Shown here piece by piece: positions 50,577 to 58,507 of a stretch of 64,000 nucleotides of DNA. Where the stretch lies: contig NZ_JAUXYL010000007.1 of NCBI RefSeq assembly GCF_030694375.1, positions 186,001-250,000 on the forward strand. The letters run 5' to 3'. The DNA is from Algoriphagus sp. GTDB taxonomy: Bacteria > Bacteroidota > Bacteroidia > Cytophagales > Cyclobacteriaceae. The position numbers and the translations under genes were made by a program. Under the pieces are notes generated by a model. That model was not told the origin of the DNA and searched no databases. It was given only the letters and a program-made list of their open reading frames with translations. Position 1 is the first letter of the stretch; every line of letters starts with the position of its first letter.

Positions 50577-52085
50577 ATGAAGAGACTTGAAAAACTCTTT
50601 GCCGAACTTGCGGTTCAAAAGCTGCAAAATCAAACCCGCAGACATTTCCTGATGGATTGTGTTAGCAAAGTAGGAGGTTTGGCGATGGCACCCCTGCTTT
50701 TTGGCTGCGAACCAGAGCAACTGATCAAAAAATCTACTGGCCTGAATCTCAGCGAGCGGGATCTGAATCCTTTGGCACCTTTGCCTCCACCCTTTTTGGG
50801 CAAAGCCAAATCCATCATTTACCTCCACATGGCCGGAGCGCCCAGTCAATTGGAGCTTTTTGACTACAAACCCGAACTTGCCAAATACCACGACAAAGAT
50901 TGCCCAGAGAGCTTGCTGGAAGGGCGAAAGTTTGCATTCATTCGGGGCGTCCCCAAAATGCTGGGTCCTCAGGCAAAATTTGAACAGCACGGCCAATCCG
51001 GCGCATGGGTTTCGGATTACCTGCCCCACTTCGCCAAGGTGGCGGATGAAGTGGCTTTCCTCAAGGCAGTGCATACCGATCAGTTCAACCACGGCCCCGC
51101 GCAATTATTCATGCAGACGGGTTCGCCAAGACTGGGAAGGCCAAGTTTGGGTAGCTGGGTGACGTATGGTTTGGGGACTGAGAATCAAAACCTTCCGGGA
51201 TTTGTCGTGCTGACTTCCGGAGGAAAAACTCCGGATGCGGGGAAAAGCGTCTGGGGTTCCGGCTTTTTACCTTCCGTCTATCAAGGAGTACAGTGCCGAG
51301 CCAAGGGTGACCCGGTTCTCTATTTGGAGGACCCATCAGGGATGTCCCGGGACCTTAAGAAAAACGTCATTTCCGCGATCAATCAGGTCAACCAAGAGGA
51401 TTTTGAAACTTTCGGCGACCCTGAAATTCTCGCCCGGATCAACCAATACGAGATGGCTTATCGCATGCAAATCGAAGTGCCGGAAGTGATGAATATCAAC
51501 GATGAACCAGAACATATCCATGAACTCTACGGCACCAAACCCGGCGAGGAGGCCTTTGCAAACAACTGCCTACTAGCCAGAAAACTGGTGGAAAAAGGCG
51601 TCAGAGTCGTCCAACTTTATGATTGGGGTTGGGATACGCATGGAACAGATCACGACGGTTCGATCGATATGGGCCTGAGAAACAAGTGCCGTGAAATCGA
51701 CCGCCCGATGTCAGCACTACTTTTGGATTTGAAGCAAAGAGGCTTATTGGAAGAAACGTTGGTTGTCTGGGGAGGGGAATTTGGGCGAACACCCATGCAG
51801 GAAAATCGCGAAGGAAAAGTACAAGGGTTTATGGGTCGAGATCATCATGTGGATGCATTCACCATGTGGATGGCAGGCGGGGGAGTAAAGAAAGGAGCTA
51901 GCTATGGCATCACAGATGATTTTGGCTTTTCGGGGGTCGATGAGCGGGTTTCGGTGCACGATCTGCACGCAACAATTCTACACTTGATGGGCTTCAATCA
52001 TGAGAAGTTTACTTACGAGTTTCAAGGTAGACCCTTTCGACTCACGGATGTACATGGGGAGTTGATTCATTCTGTTTTGGCATAG
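50577..52085 (+). CDS. DUF1501 protein, Tat-exported
   Basis: The twin-arginine motif TRRHFLMDCVSKVGGLA appears at about residues 20-36, then PPFLGKAKSIIYLHMAGAPSQ and, later, VVQLYDWGWDTHGTDHDG and VVWGGEFGRTPMQ, the DUF1501 (alkaline-phosphatase-like/sulfatase-related fold) pattern. DUF1501 proteins travel with PSD1 proteins. The metal-type residues (Asp, His, Glu) in these blocks look intact. Substrate unknown; periplasmic. Confidence 0.88.
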   Translation: MKRLEKLFAELAVQKLQNQTRRHFLMDCVSKVGGLAMAPLLFGCEPEQLIKKSTGLNLSERDLNPLAPLPPPFLGKAKSIIYLHMAGAPSQLELFDYKPELAKYHDKDCPESLLEGRKFAFIRGVPKMLGPQAKFEQHGQSGAWVSDYLPHFAKVADEVAFLKAVHTDQFNHGPAQLFMQTGSPRLGRPSLGSWVTYGLGTENQNLPGFVVLTSGGKTPDAGKSVWGSGFLPSVYQGVQCRAKGDPVLYLEDPSGMSRDLKKNVISAINQVNQEDFETFGDPEILARINQYEMAYRMQIEVPEVMNINDEPEHIHELYGTKPGEEAFANNCLLARKLVEKGVRVVQLYDWGWDTHGTDHDGSIDMGLRNKCREIDRPMSALLLDLKQRGLLEETLVVWGGEFGRTPMQENREGKVQGFMGRDHHVDAFTMWMAGGGVKKGASYGITDDFGFSGVDERVSVHDLHATILHLMGFNHEKFTYEFQGRPFRLTDVHGELIHSVLA

Positions 52086-52115
52086 AAAATCCAACTTTGA
52101 GAAAACTTGAATAGC

Positions 52116-52132
52116 AAAAAAAAAAAAAAAAA
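52116..52132. other. poly-A tract of 17 in the gap after the DUF1501 gene
   Basis: A run of 17 A. It may be a slippage site or an assembly weak spot; no coding sequence is involved. Confidence 0.9.
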
Positions 52133-52275
52133 CAATCTTAGTTCAAAATCTCACACAACTGTAATCGAGAATTAATTTAAATGGATACCAACCATTTTTC
52201 CCCTCTTTCAAAAAGTCAGTTGAAAACTCAATTGACCAAGATGCTAGGATTTCTTCGGTCTCCCGTCTCCGCCTG

Positions 52276-52300
52276 CCCGCCGTGGCGGGGTCTCCCCGCC
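52276..52300. repeat. GC-rich REP-like hairpins upstream of the DUF2231 gene
   Basis: CCCGCC (52276-52281) pairs with GGCGGG (52284-52289), and the overlapping GGCGGGG (52284-52290) pairs with CCCCGCC (52294-52300). The two hairpins exclude each other. They lie in a 273-bp gap that also holds the poly-A tract. Confidence 0.6.
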
Positions 52301-52358
52301 ATAAGAATCATTTTGAGAGTTTGTCCTTTTTTCAATAAGCCTAAAATTCATTCATTTT

Positions 52359-53750
52359 ATGCTTGAGTTTCTTGGGCCGCTTGTAGGCCGAATGCATCCA
52401 ATTCTGGTTCACCTTCCCATTGGAATTCTGATTTTTGGAATTATACTCTGCTTCTTTCCTCAGCGAGAAAAAATTACTTTACTACCAGCCATTCGACTCG
52501 CTTTTTTACTAGGTGGAATTGCTGCTTTGTGTGCAGGAATTAGCGGATTTCTTCAATATCAATTTGAGGGATTTTCATGGGAGGATGTTCAAATTCACCT
52601 TTTTGGAGGGGTTTTGACTGCTTTGGGAAGTTTTGGGCTTTTTTTCCATTTCAGAAAAGCAGAAACAATTCAGCTTAAAAGCAAAGTACTTGCTTCTGGT
52701 TTGGGTTTAATTTTGACGGTTACGGGACATTTGGGAGGAAGCCTGACTCATGGTGCAAGTTATTTCACCGAGGTACTTCCACCGGAATTACAGTCCTTTT
52801 TGGGAATTGAAATCCAACCCGAAAAAGGCCCGCAACTTACTGAAGAAACTTGGGAAGAGGCAGTGTTATATTCCGAGGTAATTCAGCCCATCCTTAATCA
52901 AAACTGCAAGAGTTGCCACAATCCACGAAACAGAAAAGGCGAACTTGACCTGACAACACTGAAGGGTTTGATTTCTGGTGGAGAAGATGGGATAATTTTG
53001 ACTGCTGGAGATGCACAGCACAGTGAGCTTTTCGCCAGACTCATTTTGCCAAAAGATGATGAAAAACACATGCCTCCATCGGAGAAAAGACAACCGAGCA
53101 AGGAAGAAATTGCGCTGATCGAAACCTGGATCAAAGCAGGTGGAAAAGCAGATCAAACACTTGCCGAAGCAGGAATTTCAAGAAAATTCATTGAGCCTTT
53201 TATCCAGAAAAACGAGGTTCCTTTTTATCCAATATCCCAAATTCCAGCGATTTCAGCTGATTCCTTAGCACAACTGAAAGACCACGGATTCTTTGCTGAA
53301 CTGATTGAAAGCGGTTCGGGATTGCTAAAAGTAACCTGTACCAATTACCCGGGTTTTAAGGATTCTGATTGGGAAAAGCTTGCTCCAGTTAAGAATAGGA
53401 TTGCTTACTTGGATTTGAGCGGAACGAGAGTCAGTGATGCGCTTTTGGAGGAGATTTCTCAATTACCAAACCTGACTGTCCTCAAACTTAACGGCACGAC
53501 TATTTCCGGAAATTCTTTAACGCAAGTGGCACAAGTCCCAACTCTGAAACTGATCTACCTAAACCAAACTGCTGTAAACCTAAGTCACATCCAGTCGCTC
53601 AGCACAAGTAAATCACTCGAAAAAGTCTTTACTTTTGATACACCTGCATCTTTAGAAATCTCAAAATCTGAAAAGCTGAGTTTGCCATTTTTAGTGGAAG
53701 GGGCTAGCTATTCGCTTCCCAAATTACCGAGTGATACGATTGTGTATTAG
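52359..53750 (+). CDS. DUF2231 membrane protein with c-type cytochrome and leucine-rich repeats
   Basis: Residues 1-150 hold four membrane helices opening GRMHPILVHLPIGILIFG (DUF2231 with conserved His residues). A PSCyt1-type c-heme domain has CKSCH at residues 183-187 and a HMPP Met region (DEKHMPPSEKRQPSKEEI). The C-terminal third has leucine-rich repeats such as IAYLDLSGTRVSDALLEEI and LTVLKLNGTTISGNSL. It is probably a membrane electron or sensor protein with the two preceding genes. The gap to DUF1501 (273 bp) allows a separate promoter. Confidence 0.85.
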   Translation: MLEFLGPLVGRMHPILVHLPIGILIFGIILCFFPQREKITLLPAIRLAFLLGGIAALCAGISGFLQYQFEGFSWEDVQIHLFGGVLTALGSFGLFFHFRKAETIQLKSKVLASGLGLILTVTGHLGGSLTHGASYFTEVLPPELQSFLGIEIQPEKGPQLTEETWEEAVLYSEVIQPILNQNCKSCHNPRNRKGELDLTTLKGLISGGEDGIILTAGDAQHSELFARLILPKDDEKHMPPSEKRQPSKEEIALIETWIKAGGKADQTLAEAGISRKFIEPFIQKNEVPFYPISQIPAISADSLAQLKDHGFFAELIESGSGLLKVTCTNYPGFKDSDWEKLAPVKNRIAYLDLSGTRVSDALLEEISQLPNLTVLKLNGTTISGNSLTQVAQVPTLKLIYLNQTAVNLSHIQSLSTSKSLEKVFTFDTPASLEISKSEKLSLPFLVEGASYSLPKLPSDTIVY

Positions 53751-53752
53751 AA

Positions 53753-53780
53753 AAAATCCGACTTTATCAAGTCGGATTTT
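53753..53780. terminator. bidirectional terminator between the DUF2231 gene and the ArsC-like gene
   Basis: A perfect 12-bp stem AAAATCCGACTT / AAGTCGGATTTT with a TATC loop and A/T-rich flanks on both sides. Confidence 0.88.
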
Positions 53781-53785
53781 GAAGC

Positions 53786-54136
53786 TTAAAGTTTCTCCTC
53801 AATCTTTTCCGGCACAAATCCCAAAGTCAGACTTCCATCCGGATAGGTAATCACAGGTCGCTTGATCATACTGGAGTTTTCGATCAGAATGGGAAGTGCT
53901 GTTTCGACTTTTTCCAAAGCCGCCTTCTGCGCTTCATCCATTTTTCGATAAGTCGTCCCCTGTTTATTAACCAAAGTTTCCAATGGAGTTTTTGCTAAAA
54001 ATCCATTCAAAAGTTCCTGAGAAGGTTTTTGCTTTTTGTAATCGATGAATTCAAAGGAAACACCTTTTGACTCAAGGAAGTCAAATGCCTTCTTCATGGT
54101 ATTGCAATTCTTTATTCCGTAGACTTTAATAGACAT
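53786..54136 (-). CDS. ArsC/Spx-family reductase-like protein
   Basis: The 116-residue thioredoxin-like protein has VYGIKNCNTMKKAFDFLES with Cys-11, and a later PVITYPDGSLTLGFVPE with the Arg-Pro (KRP) block, as in the YffB/Spx/ArsC family. The CNTM motif without a second nearby Cys is that of YffB-type proteins, whose substrate may be glutathione- or thiol-linked; arsenate reduction is not assured. Repeat copy D lies upstream. Confidence 0.87.
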   Translation of the reverse strand: MSIKVYGIKNCNTMKKAFDFLESKGVSFEFIDYKKQKPSQELLNGFLAKTPLETLVNKQGTTYRKMDEAQKAALEKVETALPILIENSSMIKRPVITYPDGSLTLGFVPEKIEEKL

Positions 54137-54161
54137 CTCGTGATTGGTTTAATTTTTCATC

Positions 54162-54280
54162 TGTTTATAATTGATTTTTATTGGTCACATGGAATCTTCA
54201 CATGTATTCCCCGATAGCTCGGGGCATCCCTCAGTGTTTCGCTTTGGATCATGCCTGTCTGCCTCAGGCAGGCTCGATTC
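54162..54280 (-). repeat. dispersed intergenic repeat, copy D (upstream of the ArsC-like gene)
   Basis: Minus-strand reading starts GAATCGAGCCTGCCTGAGGC, contains CCCCGA-GCTA-TCGGGG and CTGCCTGAGGCAG hairpins, and ends TAAAAATCAATTATAAACAG. An ATG follows at once (54160) but opens only three codons (Met-Lys-Asn-stop); the real gene start is 24 bp further. Confidence 0.7.
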
Positions 54281-54315
54281 CAAATGATCTTCTGACAAAA
54301 ATAGCCTTCAGACTT

Positions 54316-57078
54316 TTAATCCCCCAAATCATCCCAATTGATTAAGGTATTCCAAACCAAAGGTGCGTCATGATGATTCAGGAAGCGGTGCAGGGGATCA
54401 AATGTAAAGGCGATAATCCTTCCCTTGCCCACAGGAACATTGAAAATACTCCCCTGACCGATAATAGTTTGTTCATTTCTCACCATTCCTGATCTCACAT
54501 ACGGTGGTTCTTTACCCGCAGCAGCTTTTTCTTCTTTTTTTGATTCGGTTTTTTCCATCCCCATAATTTCTCCGGTATAGGGTTCCTCATCTTTCAACGG
54601 TTTGGTGCCATACTGAAGCAGCATCATGTCCCTTTTTGCCAGATCTACCTGATAAAGTGGACCATTCCCTTTGAAAATTGAAAAAGTCTCAGGAAATCCA
54701 TATAAAATGGGGTGATCTGATTTCTTGGCTTTGACAGTCACCACAGAACCCGGATGAAATAATCCCGATGCAGCATACGGTTTCAAATCACGGGTAATCC
54801 CTGTCTCAGCTACCATCACGGTAGAATTGTCCAGCGTGATGACCACACCACCTGCCTCAATAAATTGTTTAAGATTTTCTATTCCCATAAACCCCGGCCC
54901 GCCTGTGATATCCGGACTGGAATCCGGGAAGCCGTGTGAAGGAAATTGTGCGGTTTTGGTATAAGGCATCGGCCCGAATCGGGAGTCAATACCCTGGATA
55001 AAATCAGCAGCCGTTCCTCTTGATCTTGGAACCAAGATTACATCAAATTTTGACTTGAGATTACCTGCTTTCAGATCATCCTTATCGATGGAGGTGTACG
55101 GAATTCCTCGTTGCTCAAACGTAAAGCGGGACCAGCCTTCGTCTTGAGTATTGAACCAAGTATGGTAAATGGCCACTTTTGGAAGTTGTACAAGGTGAGT
55201 TTGGTCATTATTTGGAGTCGATGAACTGCGAATCAGGTCAATGCCAAACTTTTTCCCCAACTCCATTGCCTGAGAAGAAGAAATTCCTTTGATCATCATT
55301 GATCCAATATTCAAGGTGTCCTGGCCAATTGTAAATTCAGATTTAATTACGCGAATTTCAGCATTTTTGGACTGTTCCCTGATCCAGTACAATGCCGGTA
55401 GCACAGTATTTTGGGCCTGATAGTGGATGAAATAGGAATTACCGGAACCTGAAATTTCTCCTTCATACCTCACATCTGCTTCTACTTTTATCAAAGAAGA
55501 AATCTCATAAGCAATACTGTCTTTTTGCTGAACTTCAACACCATACAAATAGCTCAACGTCCAGGCAATGTCATCGTAAGGTGGAAATTTGGCTTCTTTT
55601 GGATACTTCTGCTCCGTGAGCAATGTTACGGCAAGATTTCGGTAAGGCTGGTCCAAAAGAATCACATATTCCCCTGAGTCGGCCTGATGAACTTCAATGG
55701 CTTGTGCCCGAAGTTGGTTGACCAGATAAGCTGCCATTGTCGGGTCTTTTTGTTGGGCAGGAATGACAAAAGCTTTTGGGCTGTCCTCTTTTCCTTTACG
55801 GATAGAATTCACCCCTTTTTGGTAGAAATTGCGAAGGAGTTGCTCCCCATTTTGCGCAGCATATGTCAATGAAGCAAGAACTCCGGCCTGCATATAGTTC
55901 ACATTGTTTCGAGCTGACCAATAAACCCGCTCGGTGGGAGGATCAGGACGATACCACTCCCGTGTTGTCGCAGGGTCCCCTGCATATTTCTGGTTGGAAA
56001 GGTCCCGCATGTAGGTATTTGCTCCCGCATTGCCGAAAGTCTCATAAAATCGCCCATTGGAATTGTGGTTGTTGGCTACCCAAATGCCATATCCAGGCCA
56101 CCAACCGTCATAGAAAGCCCAAGTAAACGCTCCAGGCATGCCCTGAGTTGCCAAAGTGGTGATGTCGTGATTGGCCATGACTTGCCACTCCCCGATGGTC
56201 ACTGGATCCACCTGTTCGTTGTAGGGACCGGTACCGGTAGAGATATAAAGCAAAGGAACGGACTCATGAAGATCCAGCATGACGGTAGGATGCCATTCGT
56301 AAAAGATCGAAAAAATGCCTTTCGTGATTGCCTGAGAGACCTGCAAACCGTCTCGATTATTGTCGTGAAACACATATTTGCCCCAATAGGGAGCTGAACG
56401 GGGAAAACCATCGTCCCAATCAGTTCTTGCTTTTGTATAGCGATAGTACCAATCTACCAATTTGTCTCTGCCATCAGGTTCGGATACCGGATTGATCAGC
56501 ACAATGACGTTATCTCGGATTTGCTTAATGGATTTTTCTTCGCTGGTCACGAGTCTGTATGCCAATTCCATCAGCATTTCCGGTGAACCCATTTCAGTGG
56601 AGTGCATTCCACCATTCAGGTAGTAGACAGGTTTTGCCGATTCAAGGATAGTTTCAGCTTCTTCGGCAGAAGTAATTCTTGGATCAGCCAGTCGCTTGAG
56701 TTGATTCTTATACACATCCAGCTTGTTCATGCTATCATCATTTCCGATGATTACCACATAGATCGGCCGACCTTCTTCAGAGGTTTCTACCTGTTTGATC
56801 TGGAGGTGTGGAGACTTTTCCGCCAAAAGCTGATAGTATCCATAGATCTCGGTTGTATTGTGCATCACACCGGGTGCCCCGATGATTTCCCCAAAATGCT
56901 TCAAAGGAGATGGAATCGTAGGGTGATCAACTACATTCAGCACCGACGCAGGTAAAAATCTTGAATCTGTGGTATGCGCTTTGATTTTGGTGTTGTATTC
57001 TAAATCGACTTTTTGAGCAAAAATAGCAGGACTGATCAAGCACAGGGCCATCACCCCAATAATGAGTGGCTTTTTCAT
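54316..57078 (-). CDS. M14 zinc carboxypeptidase, secreted, with C-terminal GATase-like domain
   Basis: From ATG 57078 the signal is MKKPLIIGVMALCLISPAIFAQ. Zinc ligands are in GGMHSTEMGSPEML (HxxE) and the third His in VMLDLHES. The catalytic domain spans roughly residues 60-450. A C-terminal domain with DVILVPRSRGTAADFIQ and LKQFIEAGGVVITLDNSTV looks like a class I glutamine-amidotransferase-like fold, common in this large M14 subgroup. Length 920. It may act on cell-wall or exogenous peptides. Confidence 0.87.
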   Translation of the reverse strand: MKKPLIIGVMALCLISPAIFAQKVDLEYNTKIKAHTTDSRFLPASVLNVVDHPTIPSPLKHFGEIIGAPGVMHNTTEIYGYYQLLAEKSPHLQIKQVETSEEGRPIYVVIIGNDDSMNKLDVYKNQLKRLADPRITSAEEAETILESAKPVYYLNGGMHSTEMGSPEMLMELAYRLVTSEEKSIKQIRDNVIVLINPVSEPDGRDKLVDWYYRYTKARTDWDDGFPRSAPYWGKYVFHDNNRDGLQVSQAITKGIFSIFYEWHPTVMLDLHESVPLLYISTGTGPYNEQVDPVTIGEWQVMANHDITTLATQGMPGAFTWAFYDGWWPGYGIWVANNHNSNGRFYETFGNAGANTYMRDLSNQKYAGDPATTREWYRPDPPTERVYWSARNNVNYMQAGVLASLTYAAQNGEQLLRNFYQKGVNSIRKGKEDSPKAFVIPAQQKDPTMAAYLVNQLRAQAIEVHQADSGEYVILLDQPYRNLAVTLLTEQKYPKEAKFPPYDDIAWTLSYLYGVEVQQKDSIAYEISSLIKVEADVRYEGEISGSGNSYFIHYQAQNTVLPALYWIREQSKNAEIRVIKSEFTIGQDTLNIGSMMIKGISSSQAMELGKKFGIDLIRSSSTPNNDQTHLVQLPKVAIYHTWFNTQDEGWSRFTFEQRGIPYTSIDKDDLKAGNLKSKFDVILVPRSRGTAADFIQGIDSRFGPMPYTKTAQFPSHGFPDSSPDITGGPGFMGIENLKQFIEAGGVVITLDNSTVMVAETGITRDLKPYAASGLFHPGSVVTVKAKKSDHPILYGFPETFSIFKGNGPLYQVDLAKRDMMLLQYGTKPLKDEEPYTGEIMGMEKTESKKEEKAAAGKEPPYVRSGMVRNEQTIIGQGSIFNVPVGKGRIIAFTFDPLHRFLNHHDAPLVWNTLINWDDLGD

Positions 57079-57183
57079 AAAACAGGAAAGATTGGTGGAC
57101 ATTACTATCAGTGGTTAAGATAGCAGAATTGGCTGATAGGTGATTTTCTACTCATGTAAAACCCAGATTTAGAAAAAAGAAAA

Positions 57184-57203
57184 GGCTGACATTTCTGCCA
57201 GCC
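57184..57203 (-). terminator. intrinsic terminator of hemL
   Basis: GGCTGGCA / TGTCAGCC stem (one mismatch) with a GAAA loop followed by a T-rich tract on the minus strand, 8 bp after the hemL stop. Confidence 0.75.
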
Positions 57204-57211
57204 ATTTCTTA

Positions 57212-58504
57212 TCAATTCATTATCTCTTTCATACTTTCCTCATGTGCCTGCAAAATCTTTGCGATCAAATCATCGGTAAGGGCAGTGGACAGGAATAAGC
57301 TCTCATACTGAGATGGGGCCAAATAGACCCCGCGATGAAGCATCGCCTGAAAGTATTTCCCAAACAAATCGGTGTCCGATTTCTTGGCAGATTCAAAGTC
57401 AGTCACGTTCTCTTCTGTAAAAAACAGAGAATACATACTTCCCAGTTGATTAATGGTAATGTCATGCCCAAGCCGATGATTAATTGAGGCAATCCCTGAA
57501 GCGATTTGCATTCCGATTTCATTCAATCGAGTGTAAACTTCAGGGTGAGAATTCAGATAATTCAGCATGGTCAGACCGGCAGCCATGGCAATCGGATTAC
57601 CTGAAAGTGTCCCAGCTTGGTAAACAGGTCCAGCAGGCGAAACGAATTCCATGATTTCTTTTTTGCCTCCATAGGCTCCTACAGGCATACCTCCACCGAT
57701 GATCTTACCAAGTGTTGTCATATCCGGCGTCACTCCAAAAAGTTCCTGAGCGCCACCTTTTGCGAGGCGAAACCCTGTCATCACTTCGTCGAAAATTAAG
57801 ACAATTCCCTCACGGGTACAGACGTCTCTCAATCCCTGCAAATAACCGGGTTTTGGAAGGCAAAGGCCCATGTTCCCGGGTACAGGTTCAAGAATCAATG
57901 CCGCTATTTCACCCTTATTGGCAATAACTAATTTTTCAATGGCTTCCAGATCATTATACGGCGCGAGAAGGGTGTCTTTGGCAGTTCCACTAGTGACTCC
58001 CGGCGAATCGGGATGTCCCATGGTAATTGCACCCGATCCTGCGGAAATCAGGAAAGAGTCTCCGTGGCCATGGTAGTGGCCTTCCATTTTGATGAATTTG
58101 TCACGACCTGTATATCCTCTTGCAACGCGAATCGCAGACATGGTCGCTTCAGTGCCTGAGTTGACCATTCGGACCTTTTCCACAGATGGAACCATGCTTA
58201 CGATTAACTCCGCAATCTCCACTTCTCGGGCTGTCGGTGCACCAAATGAGGTTCCGTTATCCATCGCTGCGATCACCGCCTCACGGATCATTGGGTGATT
58301 ATGGCCAAGAATCATAGGCCCCCAGCTGTTGATCATTTCGATGTAGGCATTGTCGTCTTCGTCATAGATGAAGGCTCCATTTGCTTTTTTGATGAAAATC
58401 GGGTCACCACCCACAGCACGAAATGCCCTTACTGGGGAATTGACTCCTCCCGGGATAAAGTTTTTTGCATGGGCAAATAGCCGCTTGCTTTCAGAAATTT
58501 GCAT
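57212..58504 (-). CDS. hemL: glutamate-1-semialdehyde 2,1-aminomutase
   Basis: Converts glutamate-1-semialdehyde to 5-aminolevulinate with PLP/PMP; it takes the product of HemA (31.3 kb). FIPGGVNSPVRAFRAVGG, MVNSGTEATMSAIRVARG, LIFDEVMTGFR and the PLP Lys in TTLGKIIGGGMPVGAYGG are all conserved; 430 residues. It is 3 bp after the periplasmic-binding-protein gene, so it is co-transcribed with it. Confidence 0.96.
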   Translation of the reverse strand: MQISESKRLFAHAKNFIPGGVNSPVRAFRAVGGDPIFIKKANGAFIYDEDDNAYIEMINSWGPMILGHNHPMIREAVIAAMDNGTSFGAPTAREVEIAELIVSMVPSVEKVRMVNSGTEATMSAIRVARGYTGRDKFIKMEGHYHGHGDSFLISAGSGAITMGHPDSPGVTSGTAKDTLLAPYNDLEAIEKLVIANKGEIAALILEPVPGNMGLCLPKPGYLQGLRDVCTREGIVLIFDEVMTGFRLAKGGAQELFGVTPDMTTLGKIIGGGMPVGAYGGKKEIMEFVSPAGPVYQAGTLSGNPIAMAAGLTMLNYLNSHPEVYTRLNEIGMQIASGIASINHRLGHDITINQLGSMYSLFFTEENVTDFESAKKSDTDLFGKYFQAMLHRGVYLAPSQYESLFLSTALTDDLIAKILQAHEESMKEIMN

Positions 58505-58507
58505 GGT

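Noticed and set aside
53786..54136. Arsenate reductase partner of the ArsI-like protein at the left end
   Set aside because: The two are 53 kb apart, and the motif (CNTM) is that of the YffB/Spx branch, not a dedicated arsenate reductase.
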